Counted from the first letter of the stretch, positions 8,293 to 18,140 are shown. The stretch is DNA of 64,000 bases from Sphingobacterium sp. JB170 (GCF_900163865.1 NZ_FUKU01000067.1:1-64000), one strand, 5' to 3'. The notes: generated by a model from the sequence alone, not told the origin. Numbers and translations are program-made.

Positions 8293-8940
8293 TTTCGGTT
8301 GATGGTCTGGCAAGGCGACTCCCGCTTTGCTATAGGCGCGATTAAGCTTATCTATCGAATTATGAACATGAATTTGCGCGAGACCATCAACGGCCTTCAT
8401 GATCCGTTGCGCCTTACCTAAAGAATAGCCAACAAATACCGAGGTCCGCTTATTGGACTTGTTGAGCGTAACCCATTCTGCAAGTGCACGGTTCTGGCGC
8501 GTGACAGTGTCCCACTGGTAGATAGGTAAGCCGAACGTACTTTCGCTCACAAACTCATGGCACCTCACCAACTCAAAAGGTGTACTAAGTCCGTCCTCTT
8601 GCAGCTTATAGTCGCCGGAAACCACAACAACTTTTCCTTTATATTCCATCCTGATTTGAGCAGATCCGATAATGTGCCCGGCAGGGTGAAACGAAACGTG
8701 GACATTGTTAATAGTCATGCTTTCTCCATATTCGACACCCTGAATACGGATATCCGCACCAATTCGAGATTGCAAGATCGGCACCGTATAGTGATGACAT
8801 AAATATTTCGTCATCCCCGCGCGCGCATGGTCAGCATGTCCGTGTGTGATTAAAGCGAGTTCAACTGGCCTCCAAGGATCGATATAAAATCTCCCAACAG
8901 AGCAATAGATTCCTTCGGGCCGAAATTCAATAAGCTGCAT
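8143..8940 (-). CDS. Ligase-associated DNA exonuclease, C-terminally truncated and fused to a PdeM tail
   Basis: Residues about 1-215 match the metallo-beta-lactamase/beta-CASP exonuclease of the ligase-associated repair cluster. They show LIEFRPEGIYC, the metal motif THGHADHARAG (HxHxDH), HPAGHIIGSAQI, VVSGDYK, the beta-CASP segments ESTFGLPIY and GYSLGKAQRI, and HNSIDKLNRAYSKAGVALP. The start is ATG 8940; the upstream extension is not family-like. The C-terminal part, including the SGWMQVRG and SDHADW segments with a catalytic histidine, is missing. The frame instead runs into PdeM-like sequence. The product (265 residues against about 340) should be inactive. The usual DNA ligase and Lhr helicase partners are absent. 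The simplest reading is an in-frame deletion that joined the first and last genes of the cluster. Confidence 0.82.
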   Translation of the reverse strand: MQLIEFRPEGIYCSVGRFYIDPWRPVELALITHGHADHARAGMTKYLCHHYTVPILQSRIGADIRIQGVEYGESMTINNVHVSFHPAGHIIGSAQIRMEYKGKVVVVSGDYKLQEDGLSTPFELVRCHEFVSESTFGLPIYQWDTVTRQNRALAEWVTLNKSNKRTSVFVGYSLGKAQRIMKAVDGLAQIHVHNSIDKLNRAYSKAGVALPDHQPKVFAGTPQISGHVHPGVRVKLSVNKWHHFPAFLVGDDHLIFTCFFPLYGA

Positions 8941-9045
8941 ATTGTTTATAACGATGTGCAGACTCGTTTTGTTTTGATACCGCAAAGCTATTACACTAAG
9001 AATGCTGTAAATATTGGGTTTATCTCTCCGTCCAGAATGATGCGT

Positions 9046-9087
9046 AAAAAAAAGAACGATCAATTGATGTCATCGCATGATCGTTCT
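9046..9087 (-). terminator. Intrinsic terminator of SusCD pair 1
   Basis: AGAACGATCA (9053-9062) pairs perfectly with TGATCGTTCT (9078-9087) across a 15-base loop. The plus-strand A-run 9046-9053 gives a run of about eight U on the minus strand. It lies about 80 bases past the SusD stop at 9164, so it ends that operon before the exonuclease remnant. Confidence 0.85.
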
Positions 9088-9163
9088 AAATATTCTTTCC
9101 CAGAGGAAGCGTTTTTAAAGTAACTTTAACACTTTAAAAATTCTACCACCGTTATTGTGTTAC

Positions 9164-10816
9164 TCAATAGCCTGGATTTTGCTCTAATATGCCGTATGCT
9201 AAATCTATCTGCTTTTGAGGCACAGGCATCAAGTACAACTTGTCATCCCAGATACGTTCCTGGGCAAGCGCATTTTTGACGTTATAGATACTACCCATCA
9301 CCGTTGGCGCTATTTCCCAGCGGCGAATATCGAGGTAACGAACACCTTCTAAAGCAAGCTCCACTTTACGTTCTTGGCGAATCGCTTCACGTAGGGACTC
9401 TTTGGAAGCATACGTCGTTCGATTTAACGCTGGCATCCCTGCACGAGCACGAACCTGATCGACTGCGTCGTAAACAGACGCATCGGGACCCGACGCTTCG
9501 TTTTGCGCTTCAGCATAGCTTAATAAGATCTCCGCATAACGAAATATGATAATGTTACTGTGGTTATCGAGCTGCTCTTTATTTGCTACCGGGTCGACCA
9601 TCTTGCGGAAGTTATAACCCGTTTTTGACATATTGCTAGCACCATCAATCCATTTAAAGGTGTAATTTCCGGCGGTCGTTAACGCGCTCCAGGGTGCTGT
9701 TTCAAATAAAATGGAAGCATAGAATCTTGGATCCCTGTTTTTAAACTCTTCCACGAAAGCTGTCTTGTCTTTGTTGTAACGCTCTGCGCGTACCGCAGGT
9801 GCAACTACATCGACTATTTCACCTGTTTTGAAGCTTTGATAGCTATCCACAAGACTCTGCGTCGGGGCGATAGAACTCCATCCTCCAATACTTCCTTCCA
9901 TCAGGTAGGTATTGAGGTAGTTCGCCTGTACTTGTTCGATAAATTGTCTATCCAAAATCACCTCGTTATTTCCTTCATTTACTTGGTGAAAAAGACCTTC
10001 ATAACTGCGCAAACCTAAGCGAAATTTTTGTTCTTCAGCAGCATTTTCGAACGTTACAAATTTCGTGTAATCGTCCTTTTTGTCTAACGCCGATTCGCTG
10101 TTCACTTTAAAGAGCGCGTATCCGAGTGCTATAACTTCTTTAGCTGTGGCAGCAGCTTCCGTGTACCGAGCTTCGCTCAATAAAACGCGTGTTTTCAACG
10201 TTAGCGCCGCACCTTTGGTAATCCGTCCCCGCTCTTCTGTCTTGCCTCCAGAATAACTCTCCGGTAATAAAGCAGCTGCAGCATCGAGCTCACGGATGAC
10301 AAAATCAATCACCTCCGCTTTAGGCGTTCTGGGAACATTAAGCTGCTCCTCGGTAAAGTCAAGGACAGAAGTCACCAACGGAATATCCCCAAAAAGGTTG
10401 GTCATTTTGAAATAAGAAAACGCTCTTATAAAACGAACTTCCGCTTTATAGCGTTCTTTTAATTCCTGATTCATCTCCGCCTTATCTACATTCTCCAGAA
10501 AGTAATTGGCTTTGCGTTGGTCTTCATATTCCCATCCCGCATTCAACGATGAGTTAACCACTCCCGAGGAGATCGTTGTCGCCGAACTCTCCCACCCATA
10601 CTGTCCATGGGCAATGTCCGTTGCTGCATCATCGTACATGATACCTTCACCCGGAAGTGTTGCGTAAATAGCGTTAACGGCTAAATAAACATCATTATCC
10701 GTTTTCCAAAAGGTTTCTTCGGAAACAGAGTTCAAAGGTGTACGCTCCAAAAATTCCTCACTACAGGAGGAAAACGATAAACTAGCAAGCAAACCAAAAT
10801 ATATTATTCTTTTCAT
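9164..10816 (-). CDS. SusD/RagB-family outer-membrane nutrient-binding lipoprotein (pair 1)
   Basis: This 550-residue surface lipoprotein captures substrate and closes as a lid over its SusC partner. The ATG at 10816 gives MKRIIYFGLLASLSFSSCSE, a signal peptide with a lipobox cysteine. RagB/SusD features follow: FLERTPLNSVSEETFWKTDND at the mature N-terminus, TPR-like helices with RFIRAFSYFKMTNLFGDIPLV, and the C-terminal IIIFRYAEILLSYAEAQNEA, EGVRYLDIRRW and LMPVPQKQIDL. It starts 17 bases after the SusC stop. No glycoside hydrolase, peptidase, sigma or anti-sigma gene is beside it, so the substrate cannot be deduced. Confidence 0.93.
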   Translation of the reverse strand: MKRIIYFGLLASLSFSSCSEEFLERTPLNSVSEETFWKTDNDVYLAVNAIYATLPGEGIMYDDAATDIAHGQYGWESSATTISSGVVNSSLNAGWEYEDQRKANYFLENVDKAEMNQELKERYKAEVRFIRAFSYFKMTNLFGDIPLVTSVLDFTEEQLNVPRTPKAEVIDFVIRELDAAAALLPESYSGGKTEERGRITKGAALTLKTRVLLSEARYTEAAATAKEVIALGYALFKVNSESALDKKDDYTKFVTFENAAEEQKFRLGLRSYEGLFHQVNEGNNEVILDRQFIEQVQANYLNTYLMEGSIGGWSSIAPTQSLVDSYQSFKTGEIVDVVAPAVRAERYNKDKTAFVEEFKNRDPRFYASILFETAPWSALTTAGNYTFKWIDGASNMSKTGYNFRKMVDPVANKEQLDNHSNIIIFRYAEILLSYAEAQNEASGPDASVYDAVDQVRARAGMPALNRTTYASKESLREAIRQERKVELALEGVRYLDIRRWEIAPTVMGSIYNVKNALAQERIWDDKLYLMPVPQKQIDLAYGILEQNPGY

Positions 10817-10833
10817 TGTAATCAATTAAAATA

Positions 10834-13800
10834 TTAAAAACTAGCGTTTAGACCAATCGAGAATGTCTTCACTCCCGGATAGCTCGCCCTACCCGAACCA
10901 GTTTCCGGATCGTAGTCTGAGAGACGCTTGTCAGCCATAATTGTGAAAGGATTGTTGGACGAGGCAAACACACGTAGGTTGGAGAATTTCGCTTTTTTTA
11001 TCAGCTCTTTATCGAACGTATAACCAAGCGTGATCCCGCGGATACGAAAATAGTTGCCGCTAAACAGCCAAAAATCTGAAGTGACGTAGTTTTGAACTGC
11101 ATCCGAAGTGGTAGTAATACGCGGGAACGGAGCGTCCGCCACGTTATTCTGTTCTGTCCACCCATCTAACCAAGTCGATTTAATGTTTCCGCCGTTGAAA
11201 AATGGCTGCACCGCCTCTTGCTGAAAGTAAGTTTTAACGCCCGCCACCCCGTAGGTAAGCACGTTAATATCAAATCCTTTGTATGAGGCGCTGAAATTAA
11301 ATCCATAGTTAAGCCATGGTACATCGTTTCCTAGAATTGTCCTGTCTTCTGCGGTCAATACGCCGTCACCATTAACATCAACATACTTGATATCGCCTAC
11401 TTTCGAGTTTCCAGCAATCGAGGTTTGGCTGGGATGGTTATCGATTTCTTCTTGAGAGGTGAATAATCCGTCAGATTTATAACCGTAGTAGTCACCTACC
11501 GATTCTCCAACACGGTTGATATATAACCCGTCGATGATCTCGTCCCTTCCCGTACCAAGGCTATTTATCGTGTTATTAATTTTAGATATATTTCCTGAAA
11601 TCGAATACTTGAACTCTTCACCAACCTGACCATTATAAGTCGCAGTCACTTCGATACCTTTATTTGTGGTCTCTCCTTGGTTGAAGTAAGCTGCTTTTTC
11701 CCATCCCGAAGTAGCGAGGAATGTAGGTTGTAACAATATCCCTCTCGTATTTTTCACGAAGTAATCGGCGGTTAAGGCAACTTTACCTTCAAATAATGCC
11801 GCGTCGATACCCAGGTTTGTTTGGTAAACTTTTTCCCATAGTGCTGCTTTATTTACCGCTGCAGTTTGCTGCGCACCATCTACAGGTTCGCCCGCAAAGC
11901 TATATAGAGAGCTGATGCTAATAAGGTCGTAATAGTTACCGATGGCGACGGCATCTTGGTTACCTAAAACACCCCATGACCCTCTTACCTTCAACGCGTC
12001 AACCCAGCGTACCTCGTCCATAAACGATTCCTTGTCAATTGCCCATCCAGCAGAAACTGAAGGGAACTGTGCGCGGCGATTCTCGGGCGAGAAGCGAGAC
12101 GAATAATCAATACGGTAGTTAGCCTCAAACAAGTATTTCTCCATGTAGTTGTAATTGAAGCGTCCAAAGAAAGAGCGGATAGACCATTCATCTTGGATAG
12201 TTCGATTGGCCAGCCCGGTGTCGTCGCTGCTCATATCAGACTGCGAGGACGAACCGTTAATAATTGTCTCTAAATCGTTGTTGACAAAGTTTTTACGACC
12301 TAGGAATGCCTCCCGATATACATTCGACTCTTGCGACACCCCGGCACTTACTTTCCCGTAGTGGGCACCGAAGTTTCGTTCGTAATTCGCTACTGCCTGC
12401 AAAAGAAGCTCTTGGCGTTTTCCCCAATACTCTTCCATCTCGTTAATAGGAACGGCGGTACCTGGAAGAGAAGCCCCGGTTAAAAAATCAGGGATGAAGT
12501 CTTGCCTTTTGGTGAAGTCCCAACTATTTGTATTGGTGTATTTAAGGGACATTAACCCGTCTAAAGAAAAACCTTCAAATGGTGTGAATGAAGCATTTCC
12601 AGCTAACTGCAAATAGTTATCTCTATTCCAGCCTTCACCACCTTCAGTAATAGCGCGCATTTGATTGGTAGCGGCGATAGTGGAATTGGCAGTACCATTG
12701 GATATTGATCCCCACTGCCCGTCGGATTGGCGCAGTACGGTCATTGGCAAAGCGCGTCCCATTTCTACCCAACTAATACCAAGTCCTTCGCGGTCGTAAT
12801 CTTGTTTCAAAAACGATACGTTTGTCCCCACTTTCAATAGCCCATCAATCACGTCGGTGTTGGTGTTAAACTTGATGTTAATACGATCTTGCTTTCGACC
12901 AGGAACGAGTGAATTTTGATCGAAGTAGTTTAAACCTAAGTAGTAGTTGGTAATTTTACCCGGCGCATTGATGCTTAAACTCGCCTCGCGCTGCGGCGCA
13001 CCCTGATCTAAGATTTCCTTATACCAGTCGGTATTCGGATAGCGGTCAGGATCGGCACCTGTGCGGTACATATCGATGATATCACCGGTGAAGTGTGTTT
13101 GCTTACCAGCATTCGCCATCGCGCGGTTGTAGAGCTCAATATATTCGAGCGAGTTTGCGAATTCAGGCACAAAGGTAGAATGCTGCCAGCCATAGCTCGC
13201 CGAGAAGCCGATTACTGCGCGATCACCACCACCTCTTTTGGTGGTTACCAAAATCACACCGTTGGCAGCACGCGAGCCATAAAGCGAGGCTGATGCCGCA
13301 TCCTTTAGCACAGACATGCTGCTGATATCATTCGGGCTAATGGCAGTAAATTCTGCGGAAGTTGCCGGGGTACCATCGATGATATACATTGGTCCAGGAG
13401 CTCCCAGGTTCGAGCGGCCACGAACGGTAATCGTTGCATTGTTGCCCTTGGCGACTTCAGCTGGTCTACTCAGGACCGTAATACCTGGAGAAATACCTTG
13501 TAATGCATTTTGAAGGGATGAAACAGGGCGCTCCGCCAATTCTTTCGGAGAGATCGACGCAACGGATCCGGTTAAATTAACCTTCTTCTGCGTACCGAAA
13601 GCCACTACAACAACTTCTTCTAAACTTTCTTGGTCAGCCTCGAGATCAATATCTATTACGCTTCCCTGGATGATAGACTCTGTTTTAAGGTAACCGATCG
13701 CGCTAACCAGAAGCGTTTGCCCTTGGCTCGCTTGCAAAATAAACTTCCCGTTTGCATCGGTCGAAGTGGCAATCGATGGGTTTTCTTTAATCGATACTGT

Positions 13801-13995
13801 TGCACCAATTACTGGTCCATCGACAGATTTCACGACGCCCGTAATGGATTCCTGGTTTTGGGTAAATAGAACGCGTGTTTCCATTTTTGCAGCTGCAGCA
13901 AATCCGAAGGAAGGTATAGTAATTCCCAGCAGAAGAGCCGAAGCGAATGGATAGGTTCTATTTACTAAATAATTTTTAGTAAATCTTTTTTTCAT
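10834..13995 (-). CDS. SusC/RagA-family TonB-linked outer-membrane transporter (pair 1)
   Basis: This is a 1053-residue TonB-dependent importer. After a signal sequence (about 1-35) comes a carboxypeptidase-D-like regulatory domain (about 50-125: SITGVVKSVDGPVIGATVSI). Next is the junction EEVVVVAFGTQKKVNLTGSV, a plug domain (about 140-250: PMYIIDGTP, SVLKDAASASLYGSRAANGV) and a beta-barrel ending in VKTFSIGLNASF. The terminal phenylalanine is typical of outer-membrane barrels. There is no N-terminal signalling domain for an ECF sigma/anti-sigma pathway. The partner SusD follows 17 bases later. A 545-base non-coding stretch upstream must hold the promoter. Confidence 0.95.
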   Translation of the reverse strand: MKKRFTKNYLVNRTYPFASALLLGITIPSFGFAAAAKMETRVLFTQNQESITGVVKSVDGPVIGATVSIKENPSIATSTDANGKFILQASQGQTLLVSAIGYLKTESIIQGSVIDIDLEADQESLEEVVVVAFGTQKKVNLTGSVASISPKELAERPVSSLQNALQGISPGITVLSRPAEVAKGNNATITVRGRSNLGAPGPMYIIDGTPATSAEFTAISPNDISSMSVLKDAASASLYGSRAANGVILVTTKRGGGDRAVIGFSASYGWQHSTFVPEFANSLEYIELYNRAMANAGKQTHFTGDIIDMYRTGADPDRYPNTDWYKEILDQGAPQREASLSINAPGKITNYYLGLNYFDQNSLVPGRKQDRINIKFNTNTDVIDGLLKVGTNVSFLKQDYDREGLGISWVEMGRALPMTVLRQSDGQWGSISNGTANSTIAATNQMRAITEGGEGWNRDNYLQLAGNASFTPFEGFSLDGLMSLKYTNTNSWDFTKRQDFIPDFLTGASLPGTAVPINEMEEYWGKRQELLLQAVANYERNFGAHYGKVSAGVSQESNVYREAFLGRKNFVNNDLETIINGSSSQSDMSSDDTGLANRTIQDEWSIRSFFGRFNYNYMEKYLFEANYRIDYSSRFSPENRRAQFPSVSAGWAIDKESFMDEVRWVDALKVRGSWGVLGNQDAVAIGNYYDLISISSLYSFAGEPVDGAQQTAAVNKAALWEKVYQTNLGIDAALFEGKVALTADYFVKNTRGILLQPTFLATSGWEKAAYFNQGETTNKGIEVTATYNGQVGEEFKYSISGNISKINNTINSLGTGRDEIIDGLYINRVGESVGDYYGYKSDGLFTSQEEIDNHPSQTSIAGNSKVGDIKYVDVNGDGVLTAEDRTILGNDVPWLNYGFNFSASYKGFDINVLTYGVAGVKTYFQQEAVQPFFNGGNIKSTWLDGWTEQNNVADAPFPRITTTSDAVQNYVTSDFWLFSGNYFRIRGITLGYTFDKELIKKAKFSNLRVFASSNNPFTIMADKRLSDYDPETGSGRASYPGVKTFSIGLNASF

Positions 13996-14540
13996 GAATA
14001 TAGTTATCTGTAAATTCTAAATATTACAACAGATGAAAGATATACATTAAACCAATATCCCGGTAACAATAGCTAAACACAATCGATTGCTTTATCACCT
14101 AATCACAAAATATATTGCACAATGACGCATCCTGAATTTCGCAACAAATAAGTTAAATCAATTAATAATTGGTATTTAGGCTAAATCGTCCATTTTAAAT
14201 ATCGCAAACTATTGCATCGACACATTTCCAATCACTTTTAATATGTCTGACTTAACGATTTTTAACAGTTTTTAGCTAACTACTAGATAGTCAGCAAATA
14301 GAAAGCAAATTTATTCTAATTTTAAATCTTTAATACGAGAAAATTTAAGTGTTTTTTAGAATTTTAAATCGACATAGCACATGCCTGGCAAGACTTTGTT
14401 AATTCAAAATATGCTAAAAAAGGGACTTGAAATTTAACTTTCAGCCCCTCCCATCGTTTCTCGTACTGATCTCGTGCCAGGATCGCAATAACGCTACATA
14501 CCACTGCCCACCGGCATAGCTAACTTCTTTGATTGTCTAT
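13996..14540. other. Non-coding stretch between PepSY gene end and SusC 1 start
   Basis: This AT-rich stretch holds no open frame I can support. Its left part must carry the leftward promoter of the susC/susD pair, but I found no exact TAnnTTTG element; a TATATTTTG-like match on the minus strand near 14110 is suggestive only. The right part contains the probable terminator of the siderophore-receptor operon (14415-14448). Confidence 0.6.
14415..14448 (-). terminator. Probable terminator of the TonB receptor/PepSY operon
   Basis: The plus strand reads aaaaaagggacttgaaa, then tttaac, then tttcagcccc. It folds as a GGG/CCC and GAAA/TTTC stem with small bulges. The A-run at 14416-14421 gives a U-run on the minus strand, about 100 bases past the PepSY stop. 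The stem is imperfect, so confidence is moderate. Confidence 0.5.
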
Positions 14541-15713
14541 TCAATTTTTTTTTCTGCCCCACCAGATCATGAATCCAGTAAGCGGAAGGCTCGCACAAAT
14601 AGCACTGATAATAAAAGCCAGTATCTTACCCCACATTCCACCGATAGCGCCTACATGAATATCATAGTTCGCATCTAGCACCTTCACCGCTAAGCTCTTA
14701 TTCTGGTAATTCACCGTATTGATGATTTCCGCAGTGTTTGGATCAAACATCACACGGTGGCTAATATGGTAGGAATAATCAAGCTGCTTGACATACACTT
14801 CATACGGATGTTCTGGATGTTCGTATTCCATATGCTCATAAGGAAATACGATTGAGTATTGCGCCGCCGTGGGGTAGCGGGCGGCTACTTTCGCACTCAT
14901 CTTATCAAGCATCGAGAATTCAAAATTCTCAGTATCCAGTTCCCGGTTATATTCGCTATAAAAAGGATACGTCTCCCCGGATTTCGCAAATGTCGTAAAC
15001 ACGAGCCCTTGTATAAAAAGGAAGCTATAAAAGGCTCCCGTGATTGCTAATATCAAGGCAAATGGTATGACATAGAAGCCCAGTATATTATGAAGATCAT
15101 AATTTTTACGCTTCCACCCTTTAACTTTCTTCCATCGAAACCAGAATCGCTGTTTGATGGATCTGCTTTTTTTAGGCCACCATAGGTAAAGTCCGGACAG
15201 CAGCATAAAAATAAAAATCAACGTCGGAACGCCTGTTATCCACTTTCCCCAAGTAGAGTTGAAGAGCAAGCTAAAGTGAATATATTTAACGATATGGAAA
15301 AATGTGTGTTCTTCATTAATAAACCGAAGTACTTCGCCCGAATAGGGGTCGACGTAAACCGACTTATAGCTAACGAACTCATCGAAATAGTTCCAGGCAT
15401 CCGGGTCCATTTCCAAATATATAAACACATAGGATTTACGTTTATCAAGCGGGATGTCAACCCAGAAGACCTCGTACGGCTCCTTTGTAAAGGCCTTAAC
15501 GTTCGCCTCAAGCTGCGCGAGTGGTAGCACCTGTTTGTTAGCAATATTCGTTTGGTGGTAAATAATGTCGCGCCGCAACCAACTGGTAATATCCTGCTGA
15601 AAGGCAAATAAGCAACCTGTCAGCGCTACAATAAATACGATTGTGCCCACGGCAAGGCCCAATATCAAATGGAGCTTACCCACAGCCTTTGTCAGCAGGT
15701 TTTTTGTCTTCAT
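14541..15713 (-). CDS. PepSY-associated transmembrane protein (siderophore-linked)
   Basis: This 390-residue inner-membrane protein has a first membrane helix at about 13-35 (HLILGLAVGTIVFIVALTG). A large periplasmic PepSY-type region follows, then a helix pair around 160-215 separated by a basic loop, and a last helix near the C-terminus (IISAICASLPLTGFMIWWG). Membrane histidines (HIVKYIHFSLL, YDLHNILGFYVIPF) resemble those of PepSY_TM proteins proposed to reduce ferric siderophores. It begins 3 bases after the stop of a TonB siderophore receptor, the common Bacteroidota arrangement, so a role in periplasmic iron release is likely but not demonstrated by the sequence. Confidence 0.88.
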   Translation of the reverse strand: MKTKNLLTKAVGKLHLILGLAVGTIVFIVALTGCLFAFQQDITSWLRRDIIYHQTNIANKQVLPLAQLEANVKAFTKEPYEVFWVDIPLDKRKSYVFIYLEMDPDAWNYFDEFVSYKSVYVDPYSGEVLRFINEEHTFFHIVKYIHFSLLFNSTWGKWITGVPTLIFIFMLLSGLYLWWPKKSRSIKQRFWFRWKKVKGWKRKNYDLHNILGFYVIPFALILAITGAFYSFLFIQGLVFTTFAKSGETYPFYSEYNRELDTENFEFSMLDKMSAKVAARYPTAAQYSIVFPYEHMEYEHPEHPYEVYVKQLDYSYHISHRVMFDPNTAEIINTVNYQNKSLAVKVLDANYDIHVGAIGGMWGKILAFIISAICASLPLTGFMIWWGRKKN

Positions 15714-15716
15714 CCT

Positions 15717-18140
15717 TTAAAATTTATACGTGACACTCGCCGCGAAAGAACGTAGTTTCTGCGGGACTGCATTCCCCCATCCGACCCAGTATTTCTGATC
15801 GGTGATGTTATCAACTTTAATTCCAAATCGGTATTTCGCTCTATAGTCGTAAAAAACATTTGCATTTAATAAAAAATATTCGGGCAGTTCAATGGTCCCC
15901 ATACTGACGGAGTTGACCACATCGTAAGCGCTCGCGTAATTACCGCCTACACCCAAGCCTAGTCCCTGCGCTTTGCCGTGCAGCATGCTATAGCTGGCAT
16001 AGAAATTCGCCAGGTAGGGAGATGTAGCCGTGCCCGGACGGCGTCCTTGCACGTCAGCATCGGCTTTGGTATATTTCGAATTATTATAAGCAAAGCCCGC
16101 AAGTACGTTCAATCCGTTAATGGGCGTCCCTTGCACCTCAAGCTCAATTCCCTCACTAAGACGCGTTCCATCTTGCACCTGTTCACCGATTACGCTTGTT
16201 GGAACAGCACGTAATACATTATCAACCACGACGTGGTAATACGAGACAGTTCCGTTTAAACGCTTGCCGAGCAGTTCCACTTTCGATCCAACCTCCCATT
16301 GGTTGGCGAACTCGGGATCTGCGGTTTTTGTCACCTCGCCTTCCGCTAAATACATTCCTTTATTCGTGAAGCTATTTTGGTAACTACCAAACACCGACCA
16401 GATCGATTTTATAGGCTGATAAACAACACCGAATTTTGGCGACACAGTCACTTGATCGTATTTTCCCGATTCGATCGCACCCACTAGGCCGCCAATATTA
16501 TTAAAGTAATCAAAGCGCACGCCGGCCATCAAGTTAAAGTTATCCGTCAAGTCTAATACGTCGGCGACATACGCGCTGTAGGTTTCCATCGTGCCGTCCA
16601 GCGGATAGGTGAAGTCCACATCACCTGCGGCATATTTGGTCCACATATTCGTACCGTTAAATGCTGTTATATCGACCACAGCATCAGTCACATTGATCAT
16701 ATCAAAGCTACTTCCGTAGAAATATTGCTTATCCCGCACACGCAGGTAGTCTAAACCAAGGACCATCCGGTTGCGCATCGATCCAATCTTAAAATCAGCA
16801 TTGAAATTCTGCTGGATCTGAAAGTAGTTTTTCTTACTATCGCGAGTCGACTGGTCTGCACGTTGAACGTAATCCGTACCGGCAGCACTTTCAACGCCCG
16901 TTGCCACCGAATTGGGCACAAAGTAATAATAGGCACCGAAACCGTCCGAATAATTTTGTGAAAAAGAAATATTAGTACTGGACTTTATAAAAGGAGATAT
17001 TTCGTAGTCTAGTATGCCAAATAAGTTTAAATTGCGATAGTCTTGATCAAGCCCATCGCCCTGAAGCGATAAATTATAGTCGATCGAAAAATCTTTGATA
17101 GAACGCACGCCATACTGCGTATCAGGATAGCTAAAACCTAGCATCTGCCCCATGTTACTACTTTTGCCTTGCGTATATTCCGCCTCCAGGGTAATATGGG
17201 TACGCGTGTTTGGGCTGTATGTAAAAGTCGGACTTACAAAGAAATAGGAGGTTTTAAGGTTACTGTTCTGAAAGGAAGATTCGGTATTATAAGCAGCATT
17301 TAGTCGAAAGAGCGCGGTCTTTTCGTCGTTTAGCACCCGATTCACATCGACCTGCGCGCGCAGCATATTGTTGGATCCCCCCGCAAGACTCGCCGAGCCA
17401 AAGTTATGATCTTCCGCTTTTTTGGTGATCCGGTTAATCATCCCACCGTAGCCCGCTAGCACGTTACCAAACAAAGTTCCTGAAGGTCCCTTGAGGACCT
17501 CGAGCCGCTCTAAATTCGCTGCATCGACCGTCCCGGATATTCCACCAGCCAGACCATTGCGTAAGGTGTTGGTAGACACAAATCCGCGCAAGCTTACGTA
17601 AGCCCCGCCATCACCCGAGCGGCTGGTCGCGTTCCATATATTTTGAAGCCCCGTAATATTACGAGAACCTTCATCAACGTTGAAAATTAACTGTTGATCG
17701 AGTAGATTGCCATCGATAACTGAGTAAACCTGTGCGTTCTCTAAATTGCGTAGTGGAATTTTAGCCACGTTGTAAGTTGGTTTTTCCAGCACCATAGGCG
17801 ATTTATACCCCGTTACACTCACTTCATCCATTTCTACGGCCGCTGACTTCACCGTAATTAAGCCAACATATTGGTTCTGATTTTGTACCCGCACGGTTTT
17901 GGCGTACACCTGATTGCCTAAATAGTGAATGCGAAGCATATAACTACCCTTTTCAGGCACGCTAAGCTGGAATTCACCATTTTCGTTCGCCTGCGTGCTC
18001 CGCTCCGCAGGTTCCATACTGATAGTAGCATTAGTTAGTGGTTCTAAAAATTCCGTTTGAACTTTTCCTGTCACTTGAAGTTGCGCTTGAGTCATATTGA
18101 AAAATGACAGAAGAAGCGCTGTTAGTAGATATCTTTTCAT
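15717..18140 (-). CDS. TonB-dependent siderophore receptor
   Basis: This 807-residue outer-membrane receptor imports ferric siderophores. The ATG at 18140 gives a clean signal peptide (MKRYLLTALLLSFFNMTQAQ); the longer frame upstream starts GTG-like and reads as AT-rich leader. Next come a carboxypeptidase-like repeat domain (about 21-100), a TonB box-like segment EMDEVSVTGYKSP, and a plug (RNITGLQNIWNATSRSGD, LEVLKGPSGTLFGN, GGMINRITKKA). The barrel ends in RSFAASVTYKF. RGF and VNRVLN within the plug are typical of siderophore receptors rather than SusC. It forms an operon with the PepSY protein. A weak Fur-like palindrome lies 40 bases upstream (18180-18198). Confidence 0.93.
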   Translation of the reverse strand: MKRYLLTALLLSFFNMTQAQLQVTGKVQTEFLEPLTNATISMEPAERSTQANENGEFQLSVPEKGSYMLRIHYLGNQVYAKTVRVQNQNQYVGLITVKSAAVEMDEVSVTGYKSPMVLEKPTYNVAKIPLRNLENAQVYSVIDGNLLDQQLIFNVDEGSRNITGLQNIWNATSRSGDGGAYVSLRGFVSTNTLRNGLAGGISGTVDAANLERLEVLKGPSGTLFGNVLAGYGGMINRITKKAEDHNFGSASLAGGSNNMLRAQVDVNRVLNDEKTALFRLNAAYNTESSFQNSNLKTSYFFVSPTFTYSPNTRTHITLEAEYTQGKSSNMGQMLGFSYPDTQYGVRSIKDFSIDYNLSLQGDGLDQDYRNLNLFGILDYEISPFIKSSTNISFSQNYSDGFGAYYYFVPNSVATGVESAAGTDYVQRADQSTRDSKKNYFQIQQNFNADFKIGSMRNRMVLGLDYLRVRDKQYFYGSSFDMINVTDAVVDITAFNGTNMWTKYAAGDVDFTYPLDGTMETYSAYVADVLDLTDNFNLMAGVRFDYFNNIGGLVGAIESGKYDQVTVSPKFGVVYQPIKSIWSVFGSYQNSFTNKGMYLAEGEVTKTADPEFANQWEVGSKVELLGKRLNGTVSYYHVVVDNVLRAVPTSVIGEQVQDGTRLSEGIELEVQGTPINGLNVLAGFAYNNSKYTKADADVQGRRPGTATSPYLANFYASYSMLHGKAQGLGLGVGGNYASAYDVVNSVSMGTIELPEYFLLNANVFYDYRAKYRFGIKVDNITDQKYWVGWGNAVPQKLRSFAASVTYKF

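Noticed and set aside
8140..8421. 93-codon plus-strand frame opposite the exonuclease relic
   Set aside because: It is antisense to a recognised family sequence and has no family features of its own.
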